From NCBI GenBank assembly GCA_027575805.1, contig JANBPU010000001.1:434001-498000 (forward strand): a DNA stretch of 64,000 nt. The letters run 5' to 3'. Both the position numbers and the translations under genes were made by a program. Below the pieces are notes generated by a model, which had not been told where the DNA came from, made no database searches, and was given only the letters and a program-made list of their open reading frames with translations. Below, in pieces: positions 1 through 11,016 of the stretch. The stretch is from Mycoemilia scoparia (Eukaryota; Kickxellomycota; Kickxellomycetes; Kickxellales; Kickxellaceae). Every line of letters begins with the position of its first letter. Within the stretch, counting starts at the first letter, position 1.

Positions 1-1436
1 TGAGTTTGCAGATACGGTCGCCATTGGATATATCACTTGCAATGGGTGGATACCGAAGTCCTGACGATAACATCATGACGAACAGCAGTCAGGCCTCGCA
101 AACCCAATTTGTAGATAACAGTAGAAGCGAACATATACATCTACAGTCTGTTTTACCAATCCACCGACGCCATTCTATGGCAACACTACCTATACATACT
201 TCTTCTATCAAATGGACACCATCTACCCAAAACCCACAGTCATTAGCTATGACCGACAATCAAGGTGGTGGGGCCAATTCTATAGGAAATGGCAGCTTTG
301 TTAGCCAACCTGCTACTGTACACAACCCAAATATGTATACGAATAGATCAATGTCCCATTTATATACCAATGCTGGCCAAGTAGCAGCGACCCATGTTTC
401 ACACGAGATGCTCACCATAAACACGTCCAAGTACCCAGGGTCAGCCTTATCACCCATTACAATGACTCCGGATACTGCCCATTCTCAGCAACCAAAACCC
501 AATCTTCCGATCCCTGGTCTAAGCTACGCATACCAAGCGAGTCTTATGTCTAGACGTCTAAGCCAACCAACGGTATACCAAAAACCTCCAACTAACCCAT
601 CACCAGCAATCATTCCTAAAACTCCACAAAGAACACACTCATACCACAACTCCGCAAATTCAGAAATGGGGAAGGGCATGCTCTTGTCTACCCTTCCACC
701 AGAAACACGCATCTTTATCGTAAAGTTTAAAGGCAACAGGCGTGATTTATACTATTATAGCAATGTCACACACGTGCAGAATGCTTCAAGCAAGTCTGCA
801 TCCACAGAGAGGCCACAATCTTCTGTATTTATACCAACATTTAGTCCACATACCCCAGTCATTGTAGAGGCTGATAGGGGAGAGGATCTCGGGTATATTC
901 TAAGCGACTGCAAGACCAGGGAAGATGTGTTGGCTTTCCAGGCCCAAAAGGCTAGCGAAGAGCAGTTATCAGTTTCTGTAGCTGATACATTGCATACACT
1001 TCTTACCCCTGATTCTACAACAATTCCATCAAATTCTGACCCAATATCCGAGTCAGGTTATCGAGGTCCCGATTGCAGCCCAAATAGAAGCCGCAAGAGC
1101 GCAACAGGTGGTAGCGATGGTCAACCCCAGAAGGTCAAGGACGTATACATTAAGCATATTTTCAGGCTTGCCCAGAACTCAGATGTTGACATGATGGAAA
1201 TGAAGCTGAAGGACGAAAACATGGCGCTCAAAAATTGTCAGGAAAAGGTCAAGATACTCGGCCTGCCAATGAAGGTTGTGGATGCAGAGTACCAGTGGGA
1301 CAGACGTAAGCTGACATTCTACTTCATTGCCGAAAAAAGAATTGATTTTCGTGAGCTGGTGCGCGATCTCTTCAAGACATACAAGACACGCATCTGGATG
1401 TGTGCGGTAAACACTGACATATCGACTTGTGAGTAG
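1..1436 (+). CDS. PSP1 C-terminal domain protein (5' partial)
   Basis: Open reading frame running in from the left window edge and ending at a TAG. The first in-frame ATG is at 42, but the frame is open to base 3, so the true start may lie upstream. The first two thirds are low-complexity, rich in Ser, Thr, Asn, Pro and Gln. The last about 100 residues are the conserved PSP1 C-terminal domain: an IFRLAQ segment, then LPMKVVDAEYQWDRRKLTFY, then KRIDFRELVRDL and KTRIWM. Fungal PSP1 proteins have this layout: a disordered N-terminus and the globular domain at the very end. S. cerevisiae PSP1 was found as a high-copy suppressor of DNA polymerase mutations; the molecular role is poorly known. The domain call is firm, the function is not. 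No intron is needed. Confidence 0.85.
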   Translation, partial: SLQIRSPLDISLAMGGYRSPDDNIMTNSSQASQTQFVDNSRSEHIHLQSVLPIHRRHSMATLPIHTSSIKWTPSTQNPQSLAMTDNQGGGANSIGNGSFVSQPATVHNPNMYTNRSMSHLYTNAGQVAATHVSHEMLTINTSKYPGSALSPITMTPDTAHSQQPKPNLPIPGLSYAYQASLMSRRLSQPTVYQKPPTNPSPAIIPKTPQRTHSYHNSANSEMGKGMLLSTLPPETRIFIVKFKGNRRDLYYYSNVTHVQNASSKSASTERPQSSVFIPTFSPHTPVIVEADRGEDLGYILSDCKTREDVLAFQAQKASEEQLSVSVADTLHTLLTPDSTTIPSNSDPISESGYRGPDCSPNRSRKSATGGSDGQPQKVKDVYIKHIFRLAQNSDVDMMEMKLKDENMALKNCQEKVKILGLPMKVVDAEYQWDRRKLTFYFIAEKRIDFRELVRDLFKTYKTRIWMCAVNTDISTCE

Positions 1437-1647
1437 AAAACAGCTAAATATATACAATCATAGCCTAGACAGCATCAGAAAGGGGATACTGTCGGCCATA
1501 TATGTACATAGAGACAATATATGTATGTACAGCCATTACAAACAAGGCTTGGCACATAAAACTTTATCCTCACCTTCTTCACTCACTACAATAATCACTT
1601 CTACAAAATACACACATACATACATACAATAACACATAATTTCCAAG

Positions 1648-1766
1648 GGTAATGATTTTTGAAGGGCGTCTTTTGATGGTCAATGATTATAGAAGCCATC
1701 ATACCCAGATCAGTGACCACCATTTATTATTATTAAATGACCACCTTTCAAAAATAATTGCCCATA
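1648..1766 (-). mobile_element. MITE-like inverted-repeat element, copy 1
   Basis: Diverged copy of the roughly 120-bp family whose best example is at 13903. The left end has GATTTTTGAAGGGCG, the right end has CACCTTTCAAAAATAAT as its inverted match, and the core contains the family's GGTCAATGATTATAG block in reverse orientation. It carries no coding capacity. Confidence 0.7.
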
Positions 1767-2533
1767 CTCATAGCTTTTAATTACACACATGTACTTTGTT
1801 TAATTATTTGGCTACCAAGCCCACTATAGCTAGACTTTCTCATATATTGCCTCTATTTTTCATACCATTTTAGCACCCTTACATTTTACAATCCCAGTTA
1901 TTTTTATTCATCGTTAATATAAATCACCATATATCTTTAGTAAGCATGACATCAATCACACTCTATTTAAGTAAGAAATAACATTTCAGGTAGGTTAAAA
2001 TTCCTGGCGATTTACAACAGAAATGCTCAAAATGGGAATTATGGTAAACAAAAAATGAATACAGGTCTTGACCAGATTAAACCTGAATTGGCAACACACC
2101 ATGATCCGCAAAAAAGTGGACAGTTTATTGTTAGCTAGTAAGCTTTCAATTATTAGAGTGTTTTTGATATAAATAATGTTGCAAGTATCATTCCATCATT
2201 AAAATTTATCAATAGCGCGATAGCTTGATAAGTTTTTTATATTATACAAATTTTAGAAAATTGATTTACAAAACAATATGCGTGTCTGGGCCGTGTGAAT
2301 TTCCCTGTATGTTAATGCTTTAGACTCAAATGATATTGAATAGCAAGAACATGATTGATATTTTTGATACAGAGAATATATGCAGCAAAATCCCTGGATT
2401 CGGGATGTGGCCGGCTACTGAGGCACTGTCAAATAATGAACCACAACCAGGATATTTGTATCAAAGAAAGAAATTGTTTCTTAATCCTATAAATATATGC
2501 AAGCGTCTGGAGAAGGTGTTGGGTATATATTAG
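1767..2533. other. AT-rich intergenic stretch
   Basis: No convincing gene. Only short ORFs without family motifs are present. It lies between two MITE copies. Confidence 0.5.
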
Positions 2534-2589
2534 TTGCCCCTATAATCACTGATCATCAAAATTTACCCTTCAAAAATTATGATCCATAT
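2534..2589 (+). mobile_element. MITE-like element, truncated copy 2 (3' half)
   Basis: Carries only the right half of the family: the CCCCTATAATCACTG core block followed by the terminal TACCCTTCAAAAATTATG and GATCCAT end. The left half is missing. The LTR-like repeat begins 4 bp beyond it. Confidence 0.75.
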
Positions 2590-2593
2590 TACT

Positions 2594-3267
2594 TGTTTTG
2601 CTTCAACAACAGTGCTTTTACTTCTGATTATTATATGAGCGTTTCTAATATAAGTCTTGCTCTGTAAAATAATATACATATGGATCTGCTTCAAAAACTA
2701 GAGATTGTCTTGTACTTTTTGTAGCTGGTAGCAAATTGCCATGCTTTCACTATGCATTCTTTGGTTTTGTTGTTTTATATCAAACACGAAAGGTATATAA
2801 ACCTATATACCATTATTATTATTATTATTATTATTATACTAGATTATCCAATGTGTTGTGATAATAATGTATTTGTTGAATTATTGCTACAGTTGTTTAG
2901 GACATGGTCATGATTATGGATTTATACTGGAAAGGTGTGGCCACTCATGATCTTCAGTCCTGGTTAGACTTTAAAGCAGACCGTCTCATAGAAGCAGGCT
3001 CTAGGCCTGCGGTAAGCCTGCTTTACGTCACAAAGCTCAATTGAGCAATGTAAGTAGCAACAGCATATTATTACATGATATTCTTGGGTAGCGATTGACT
3101 CAAGGCTTTTAGGTGAATACTAATACCAATGCTGAACACTATTACATGATAACCATAGGAATATTTCTTTTACTAATAATTATGACTATATTATTTGTAT
3201 GCTTTAATTTTTTGGTAATATTTTTGGGGACCCCCTTTTTTGTCTGTTGTATTGTGAAATAAAGCCA
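2594..3267 (+). mobile_element. 674-bp LTR-like dispersed repeat, copy A
   Basis: Nearly identical (about a dozen mismatches by eye, roughly 98%) and equal in length to the block at 57768-58441. It starts TG and ends CA, as LTRs do. It has a TATATAA box at 2794, an (ATT)n run after it, a short hairpin (AGCAGGC ... GCCTGCT) in the middle, and an AATAAA signal at 3258 just before the end. No ORF of note. Promoter plus polyadenylation signal plus TG...CA ends fits a solo LTR. I could not find a matching target-site duplication, so a non-autonomous element of another type is possible. Confidence 0.75.
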
Positions 3268-5380
3268 TCCGTCCACTTTGTATTACCATTTAATTGCCAG
3301 TAAAAGCAATCCTGCAGTATTTTTAGAAATAGAGATACAAACATTCGAAGTAATTTACTACTATCATTGCCACTATTATGGCTATTGGCACTATATATTT
3401 ATAAATATAATAATAAACTATAGCTCGTAAAGGATGAGCTGGGCTGTATAGTGGTTGAAAATGGCAATTTTTCTTATAAAGACCACGTTGAAAAACAGAA
3501 AGGAAGAATAAAAGGGCAGTAACCAAAACCAGTGGTATGACTATTATTACTACCATAATTGTCTCTACTGCAATCGTTATTGAAGTTACTGCTGTGGCTT
3601 TATGGTTGCTACTGGGATTTTGTACTTGCAAGCAGTAACGTGTTTAAAATAAGCACATACCAATGGCACATGTTGGCGAGATACATTTGCACACCAATAA
3701 TACATATAAGGGAGGGAGAGTACATTCATGTCACTTGATACCTTGCATAATCAGTTGACATCAAAATATATGAAGCGAAGGCGGAAAAGAGGGGCCATTG
3801 AGTTTGATGGGATTCGATAAGGCCTGTGTTGTGTGCATTTCAGGTGTAAAGAATACGATATTATTATATCACATACATTCTGTTTCCTTGATGATTTCAA
3901 AGGAGTGGTGTTATGATGCACTTCCCCTGAATAATGGCCTTGGTATGACATCAGCCATTCGGGATACAGTGCTCGGCAGCGCTTTCTGGCTTCCGAGTCT
4001 CTTCATTGCTTGAGGCACTTGACGAGCCATGTACCCCTTTTATATTGAACAAGAAGCAAGATACTTTCTGCAAGGTATTGTGGGTATCTTGGAAATGGCA
4101 TTGATGCAAAGAGGTACAGCAAAACCCATTATACGAATCGGTCTCCCACATTTACAAGCACAAATATGGGAGCTCTGGGAAATGTATAAGACACGGTCAA
4201 TGCATACACAAGCATTGGCCATATTTCAAAGATATTGAAGGCTGCTAGTGTCCCTGGCGGGGCTTAGGAGAAATATACCGAACAGAACATTGGGTGAGAG
4301 CATTTTGGATGTATGGTTAGTATATTGTTATGACGAGATCCAGTACATTTACCACTATCCAAATGGAATATCTGTGACAATGAGTGGTGCTCTAACAGAA
4401 AGAGAGGGTAGACTGGCGACACAGATCCATATGGTTTTATTTGGGTTTAACCCAATACATCAGCAATGGCAACACAATAACATAAACAACGGCGGTGGTG
4501 GTGGTGGTGGTGATAATAACAACACAATTGCAAAAATAATAACATTGAGGTTATAGAAAGCAGGAGCAGCAAAGACAAATGGGTCGACCAGGAGGTACAG
4601 TGGGTGAGATTGTTTTGGGATCAGCCACAGATAATTGTTGGTAGAGTCTCACTGTGGCAGCGTAGAAGCTGGGTGGGGTTGTGGTGGAACACTGTTGGAG
4701 CTCCAAATAAGGACATCCTTCTTGTTCACACAGAAAAATGCAGCTGAGGTGCATGTATTTGGTTTTTTTGTGACTGCATATCGCAAGATCTCAGTCACCC
4801 GAGAATTTTTAAGTGCTGACAGTAACAAACAAACCGATATCTAATAGTTTGGCTATGCTTTTGTCCAGACTTTATGACGCAGATGCCAGCACTGTTGTGT
4901 CTGTGGGTGAAACAGAAGGTTTGAGTTCGAAACGTAGAAAAAGCAATAGGTTTTGAAAAGAACGCAGGTCGTAGGGTGGGCGTGTCATTCGCAAATAAGC
5001 CAAGCATAGAACACATCAGCATTTGCAGCACACTACAATCACCAGGTTTGTATGTACAGGAGGATGTGCCCAACAATAGAAGCAAGAAATGCACCGCATC
5101 CTTGACGGTGTTGTTTTTGGGTGGCTGGCTTGGACTTGGTGCTTTGCCAAATTGGCTTGATTTGGTAAAGGAAATACTGAATCCCCAGCGTTTCCTCGCT
5201 ATAGACACTCATAAAACAGGTCTTTTGCTGATGTCACCCCGTGGCAACCAAGAGGAAATACAGAGGTGTACTGGCATCGCTTCTATCCATCTGCCGCTGC
5301 CGCCATTGTTCTTGCACCACTTCCTGATGCCGGCGTGCTTGCGAGGATATGGCGATTGCTGGCCTTTGCTTTTGTAATCG
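3268..5380. other. Gene-poor stretch, possible degraded gene on minus strand
   Basis: Only short broken frames. On the minus strand, 3631-3420 encodes a strongly hydrophobic segment (TIMVVIIVIPLVLVTALLFF) that looks like a membrane helix. About 4235-4290 in another frame gives PKPRQGH, a kelch-repeat-like motif, followed by stops. A (GGT)n run lies near 4492-4512. This could be the remains of a membrane-anchored kelch-type gene, but no continuous model closes, so nothing is called as coding. Confidence 0.25.
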
Positions 5381-6267
5381 CTGACTCACAACCACAGAAA
5401 TATACTTTCCCACCTCCATCTCTCACTGATATTCACAGTCACTGCCAGCCATTTATCCCAAGCAATATTTGCTGGCATTCACTCATTCATACATTCTTGA
5501 GCCTCTATAAAGCCTTGCTGCCCCACCCACACCACCACAGCAGCAAATTAATAACCGTCACAATTCGCAAAGCACTTTTTTTTCATTCTTTGATTATAAC
5601 CATTCTTACTTTTGCTATCAATATTTTTATTGTCCCCAACATTGCCACTCTATCTTCCTTGCCCTTCAAATCTTCTTCGATATTCATATCCTTCTTCTGG
5701 TGCTGTTCATTATAGCGCGACTGTCTGCAATTTAATTCAATACTCCCTCTTTTAGGCTGGCTGTAAACACTAGTAATTATCATTAGATATACCCACACAC
5801 CTTCAGCCAATTCGCTCCTTCGCATACTGGCTAAACCTGATCGCCTCCTTTCACTTGGTAATCGTAGTTTTAAACCTCAAGAAAACTTTCGATTCACACC
5901 CTTTGTTCTGTCGACGATCACTAATCCCAGCCTTTCACTCCATTCCTGTTGTTGCAGCTGCTTGTCATCACACCACCACCTGCTTCTCCCCTTCTTTTCC
6001 TTGGCAAACTATTTTCTCCACCCCTTTGTTTAACTTCTGTATCTATATATTTATTTTTATTGCCATCTCCATTTGACCAAAGCTTTATCCTTGAATACAC
6101 CATATTCTTGCCCTTTGTGTTGACAGCCTTCCTTTGTACCAATACACACACACGCACACACAAACATATTTCACCCAAAACATCTGCATTCGCATTTGAC
6201 CCACCACAAAAACACCGCCATCAAGCATATCCTACTATCGTCGTAGAACACACAATTGCGCTTCCAA
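5381..6267 (+). promoter_or_regulatory. Pyrimidine-rich leader/promoter of the NT-C2 gene
   Basis: Almost 900 bases with strong C+T bias on the plus strand up to the ATG at 6268. Such strand-asymmetric CT tracts are common upstream of fungal start codons. They also create long spurious ORFs rich in Phe, Leu, Ser and Pro, which should be ignored. A TATAAA occurs near 5506. The transcription start cannot be set. Confidence 0.35.
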
Positions 6268-8412
6268 ATGACGTCCATTCACCACATGTTTGTTGCCAAA
6301 AACCGGCTGGCTATCTTCGAGGTCAGACTGGGCATACACGACTTGACCAATATGCCCTTGCCCATCGGCCGCTACTATGCTAAATATCGACTTCAAGGCA
6401 CCACTGGAGCCACCCCAAAGTAAGCTGCTTATCCATCTCTTTATGTACTTATTATATGCATATAGGGCTGCTGTTGTTATTACACTTGCGCTAACACGAT
6501 GGTAGTACTATTGGGGCTACTATTGTTGCTAGCAATTTAATAACCAGTACAATGACATTTGCAAATTAGTGGCCTTTAAATATGGTTTACTAACTAAATG
6601 CACAACCACATGTGTGCCCTTTATCTGTGTGCGTAATGCTGTATTCTAGAAAATCGATCAAACACCATGCAGTTTACTGGGAATATCAGGCCAGACACAG
6701 AGTAGAGATGATTATTGGAAAGGACGGCCTCTTGTCTTCCTGTATGCTGGTCGTTAAGGTCAAGCGAGTAAGTAGCAAATACTCAGATATATACTATAAA
6801 CCCAATAACGCATAATTGTTATATTAACAACATCGAGGTTGTGATCGGGATTTTTATATAAAGGAGGAAAGACAAGGCAAGTCGTCTACAATGGGCGTTC
6901 TCAACTTGGACTTATCACAATACGCTGCCTTGCCTAATGAGGTATCTCGCAGATACTTGCTGGAAGATAGCAAGGTCAACTCTAATATCAGGGTAAGTTT
7001 TTGTTGGCTTGGTGGTAGTGCTGTGCTGCTACCACCGTTATTATTGTTGTAATTATCCATACTTTTTTGTACACTCAACGGCCCGCACACGCATATTTAG
7101 CCAGGAAGGTTTTCCTTGTCCGCTTCCCCTTATGTCCTTTCCCTTTATTGTTCGTCAGGGTGTGGTTGTCTGTACAATAGTAGTGCTTTCCGTGAGGGCT
7201 TTATATGTGTGTATATGTCAAATATCCTTGCTTGGTGGACATCTCTTGTTCTTGCCATGCACCTAGTGTGATGTCTCCAAGCTGCCAAGCAATGTTGTAT
7301 TGTATTTGTGTTAATATACATACGTATTTGCATTGACTATTTGTTCGTTTCTTCCTTCCCTCTCCCTATATATACCAAAAAACAATTGTTTGGATAAAAC
7401 CCCCTCCTTCCTGTATGTATATGTTCCTTTATTTGGGAGGTCGTGAACAACCAACCATTTCCCGATTTTGGCATATGTATATATAGTTTATTTAAGTTCC
7501 CTGTCCTGCTGCCCATGTCACTCTCCAAACAATTATATACATCTTTGGCTGCCATTTGCTAATCTCGTGCTTAACAATTATCATGTATGTGCTATGATTA
7601 TAGATATCGGTCAATATGTCTCTGTTGGAAGAATGCGATCCTTTTAGAACGTAAGTATATACCCAATTCCCACAGCCATTACCAAGCAAGCGCTTCTGGT
7701 GCCGCCATCATCTTATTGAGGTGACAGAGGGCAGAGCCAAGCCTTTTTTGTGGTTACAGCAACCATAGGCATTTCTTTGTTACGCACGCATGCATGATTC
7801 CTAGCATGAAACACATGCATATAGCCCAAGCCTGTAAAAACCTGTTATGCTCAATCATGGTTTGTCAACATATTCTCACCAGTGTCTTTTTTGGTTTGTA
7901 TTATCATTAATGGTATATAGGCCTCCTATCAATCGGGCCCAGTTTCTTAGCGAGCTTGATGAAATAGCCACCGACTTTTCTTGCCCTGGTGGGCCTGATG
8001 TCAGCTCGACAACTGCCAACTCTCACTCCAGCCACACAACCTCTCTTCACAAGAGCGGCATACCAACAACACTGTCTAATGGCGAAAGTCGGTCATTCTT
8101 GGTAAGTCAAGCCATTTTTAGCTATGAAAAGCATGCGTGAAGTACGGTATACTGATTGATTGCTATCAGCAACTAGCAACCATCATGTCATCACCATGGT
8201 CGCTTGAATCTCTGAGATATATGTATATATACTAACATTCTCGGTTTAATGTTTTCTATATGAAAATGTAGCCTATTGATGACAGCGATCTTGAAGACCT
8301 GGCGCCATTCAAAAGATCGGCAAAGAAAAATGACGACATCATTGACAATCTTTTTTCAAAGCCCAGGATTCGGCCTCTTGCTGCTGTTCACCCCAAGCAA
8401 AGAGCAACGTAG
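6268..8412 (+). CDS. NT-C2 (EEIG1/EHBP1-type) domain protein
   Basis: Six exons: 6268-6419, 6650-6767, 6864-6992, 7604-7650, 7921-8101, 8272-8412. All phases close, giving about 255 aa. The first about 165 residues match the N-terminal C2 domain of EEIG1/EHBP1 proteins, a membrane/lipid-binding beta-sandwich: IHDLTNMPLPIGRYYAKYRL, then PKKSIKHHAVYWEY, then MGVLNLDLSQYA, then SRRYLLEDSKVNS and a final ISVNMSLLEECDPFR strand. The tail is polar and Ser-rich, and ends with a basic cluster. EHBP1 and EEIG1 work in membrane traffic and signalling; the fungal role is unknown. Intron 3 is 611 nt, far longer than the other introns in the window. Exon 3 is set by reading phase at the AG at 6862-6863. 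Confidence 0.85.
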
Positions 8413-8438
8413 CAGTATTCATAACCACCATTTGGACT
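8413..8438. other. Short 3' flank
   Basis: Between the stop codon and MITE copy 3; nothing recognisable. Confidence 0.4.
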
Positions 8439-8533
8439 GTTACTTTTGAGGGGCGACTATTTGATAATCAGCTGTGATTGTTTCCCCTATAACTGTTGGC
8501 CACCAAAAGCCACCCTTAAAAATCATGATCCAT
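8439..8533 (+). mobile_element. MITE-like element, copy 3
   Basis: Shortened family member: left end TACTTTTGAGGGGCGAC, core CCCCTATAACTGTTGGCCACC, right end CACCCTTAAAAATCATGATC. It begins about 27 bp after the NT-C2 gene stop, so it probably lies in that gene's 3' UTR. Confidence 0.75.
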
Positions 8534-9078
8534 TTCACAACTCCATTTGGTAACCCAGCCATCCAGCCAGCCATCCAGCGATAATTGTATATTTTTATCA
8601 AGTCCTTTCGAAGCAGCCTTGTCACTAAAAATAACAAGTGAAAGATAGGATGTTCCGTACATACGACCTAATCGCTTATATTTCCTTTCCACAAGAGTAC
8701 AAAGACAGCTATCTGTGATACTCTTCAACTGGTATTTTTTAAATAGTAATGTTATTTTAACTGCTACACCATAGTTAGTAGTAGTAGCAGCAGCAGCAGC
8801 CTACAAAAGCCTAACTTGATAATTCGTATCAACTATGGCCTGGTATATGCTGCACACATTCAGTTATTCTACATCTCAGCTCAACATCCATATATATATA
8901 TATACCCATATAGTTTTTATCTCTATCCAAATCTAATTCACCTGTATCATAGTTTTCAGATCCCATTCATCCAATATAATTGTTTTCACCAATATCGTCT
9001 ATTATCTTTTGAGTGTATTAAATTTGAAGACAGCCTTTCAATATACAGAGGAAATGAAAGGGTTTGTTATTATTACTA
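8534..9078. other. Intergenic, convergent gene ends
   Basis: Between the NT-C2 gene and the convergent pyroglutamyl peptidase gene. It holds short AGC and TA microsatellites (near 8790 and 8892) and no supported gene. Confidence 0.4.
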
Positions 9079-10123
9079 TTATACCTTTGAATTGCCTTTT
9101 CTGTATTCTCTATTCAGCCATACAAGGATATCCCGGATGATCTGGGCCAACTGGGCATCATTGTATGGGCCACCACTGGGTGGTACATGGACAAATAAAA
9201 TTAGGGCATTTGGGTCCGAAGCCTTGTCACCATCGCCATTGTAGTCGTCGTTTCTGCCACTTGATGGCTCTTTTGATGCAAGTGACAAGTATCGGGTTAT
9301 TCTATCAACACAGCAGACGCCAGAATTCTGATCATCAAAGTCGCTGCTATCCTTTGGTACCAATGTTTTAACGCCATCGCGTTTCAATTGATTTTCAGCC
9401 AGAGATACATAGTATGTATATTCGCACAGGTAGGCACCGGCATTTTGGCTGATGACAATATCGTTCCCCCATTTCTTTTCTTCTTGCAAGTATTTAACCA
9501 GGCCAAATACGTCTACTGATGTTTTTAGCATGGAGTATGGATACCCTGGAACACAATTGTCTGGAGGAATGTCAGTAGGGCCACCATTACCAGGCGCAAA
9601 ATAGCCGTACTTGAAGGCTTGGACTTCAATACGTACAATTCCTGGAACTCCAGCACCACAATGAACAAAGTAGCGGAATGGTTTGTTTGGTGGTATATAC
9701 ACAGGAGATTTGTCGTTGCTGCTGCTGTTGGATATGGCCGTTGTGCCATGCCGGTGTTTTGGCATTAGGAGTTTTGGAATTGGCTCATATTCGACTGGGA
9801 GGCGCTCAGTTACACAATGTATTATTTCTGTTACTGGGGGATCATAGTTTTGGCCCTGAGCTTTTTCATTTTGGTGGTCATTAGTAATGGCTATTTGCTC
9901 ATTGTTTAGTTGAATGATCGTATCCCAGCTTCTATTCTTGGTCATGTCTTTCCCAAATGGCTATATACACACATATATACAATCGATTGATGCGTTGGGA
10001 GATAGAGCTTAAAAATAAGCTGTGTATATGCATCTTTCCATTGTTTTTGCAAAAGTATATATTTACCTCAAAGCCAGTCAGATAGGCATACTGGATGTTT
10101 GTTGTTGGCTTGGTAGTCGTCAT
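9079..10123 (-). CDS. Pyroglutamyl peptidase I (peptidase C15)
   Basis: Two exons on the minus strand, 10123-10067 and 9960-9079, giving about 312 aa. Splicing rebuilds the family's N-terminal TGFEPFG signature exactly across the junction. The catalytic Cys lies in ISQNAGAYLCEYTYYVSL, close to the animal enzyme's SQDAGRYLCDFTYY. The likely His is in FVHVPP near the end, and a Glu occurs in the VRIEVQAFKYG segment. The enzyme removes N-terminal pyroglutamate from peptides in the cytosol. The protein is about 90 residues longer than the usual 210-220. The extra length is low-complexity insertions before the FRYFVHCGAG segment and between the Cys and His regions. It is divergent with METTL15. 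Confidence 0.88.
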
Positions 10124-11016
10124 TATTCAAAAGTATATAAACGTGAGGGTATAGAGTATATAAGGTATACTGGTGATATTGATAAAGTAGGATATCCAGT
10201 GTCGTATAAATAGTACAAAGTCAAAAAGGAAGAGTAAAGAGAGAGAGAGAGAGAGAGAGAGAGATAGGGAATAACAAGATGAGTGACATGGGTCATGGCA
10301 GTTGAGATTTAGAGTCCGACTGGAAAGGCCATCTATAACTGGCTACTGATCCCGCTACTACATCTGATACTGAAAGTTGGATCATCAGAGCTTAAAATCT
10401 GCGCAAAGTCGACAGTGACCTGTGCCCAGTATTAAGCTTGTGGATTAGCTATGTACATATTGCATGGGTTTAAATATAGAAGCTTTCATAGACTAGCTCC
10501 ATCACACATCCAGCGTTTTTGCGTAGCAATGTCCAAAAAATACTCTCACAAATCTTAGTTTCTAATAGCTTTCTATTTGGTGCTTTCGCGTTTAAATAAG
10601 AGCTTAGTTCCATTAACATTAGTCTGTGCATAAGGGTCTCATGGCGATAATTATGCTCATGGCTCTACTGTTATTACTATTACTACCTTCATCACTACTT
10701 TTATTACAGCTGTATAGCAGCTAGTACTATTTTCCATCCGTCCGCCCCGCAGACGCCATTGGTATTGCTCTGACATCCAGTTAGGATCCTCTCTTTGAAG
10801 GTCAACAGTAACCCTGGGTACCAATCAAAAATGTGTAATCAGAAGACAGCGAACCCATAAAAGCTAAACTTTGCCTGCACTTAACCGTAAACCACGAGCC
10901 CTTTGCCACACATTCTGTCTGAGCACTGCCTTGAATGGCCATATCTAAATAGAGATACTTACCCGCTCGGGCGCGTGTGTTTTACATGGGGTAACATCAA
11001 AACAATATCAACGGAA
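10124..11016. promoter_or_regulatory. Divergent promoter region with (GA)n microsatellite
   Basis: Shared upstream region of the pyroglutamyl peptidase (minus) and METTL15 (plus) genes. A perfect GA repeat of about 12-13 units lies near 10240-10266. No gene seen. A frame upstream of the METTL15 ATG is open from about 10903 but begins with non-ATG codons. Confidence 0.4.

Noticed and set aside
5266..5715. 149-aa plus-strand open frame before the NT-C2 gene
   Set aside because: Composition (Phe, Leu, Ser, Pro, Ile) simply reflects a CT-rich leader tract; no conserved motif.
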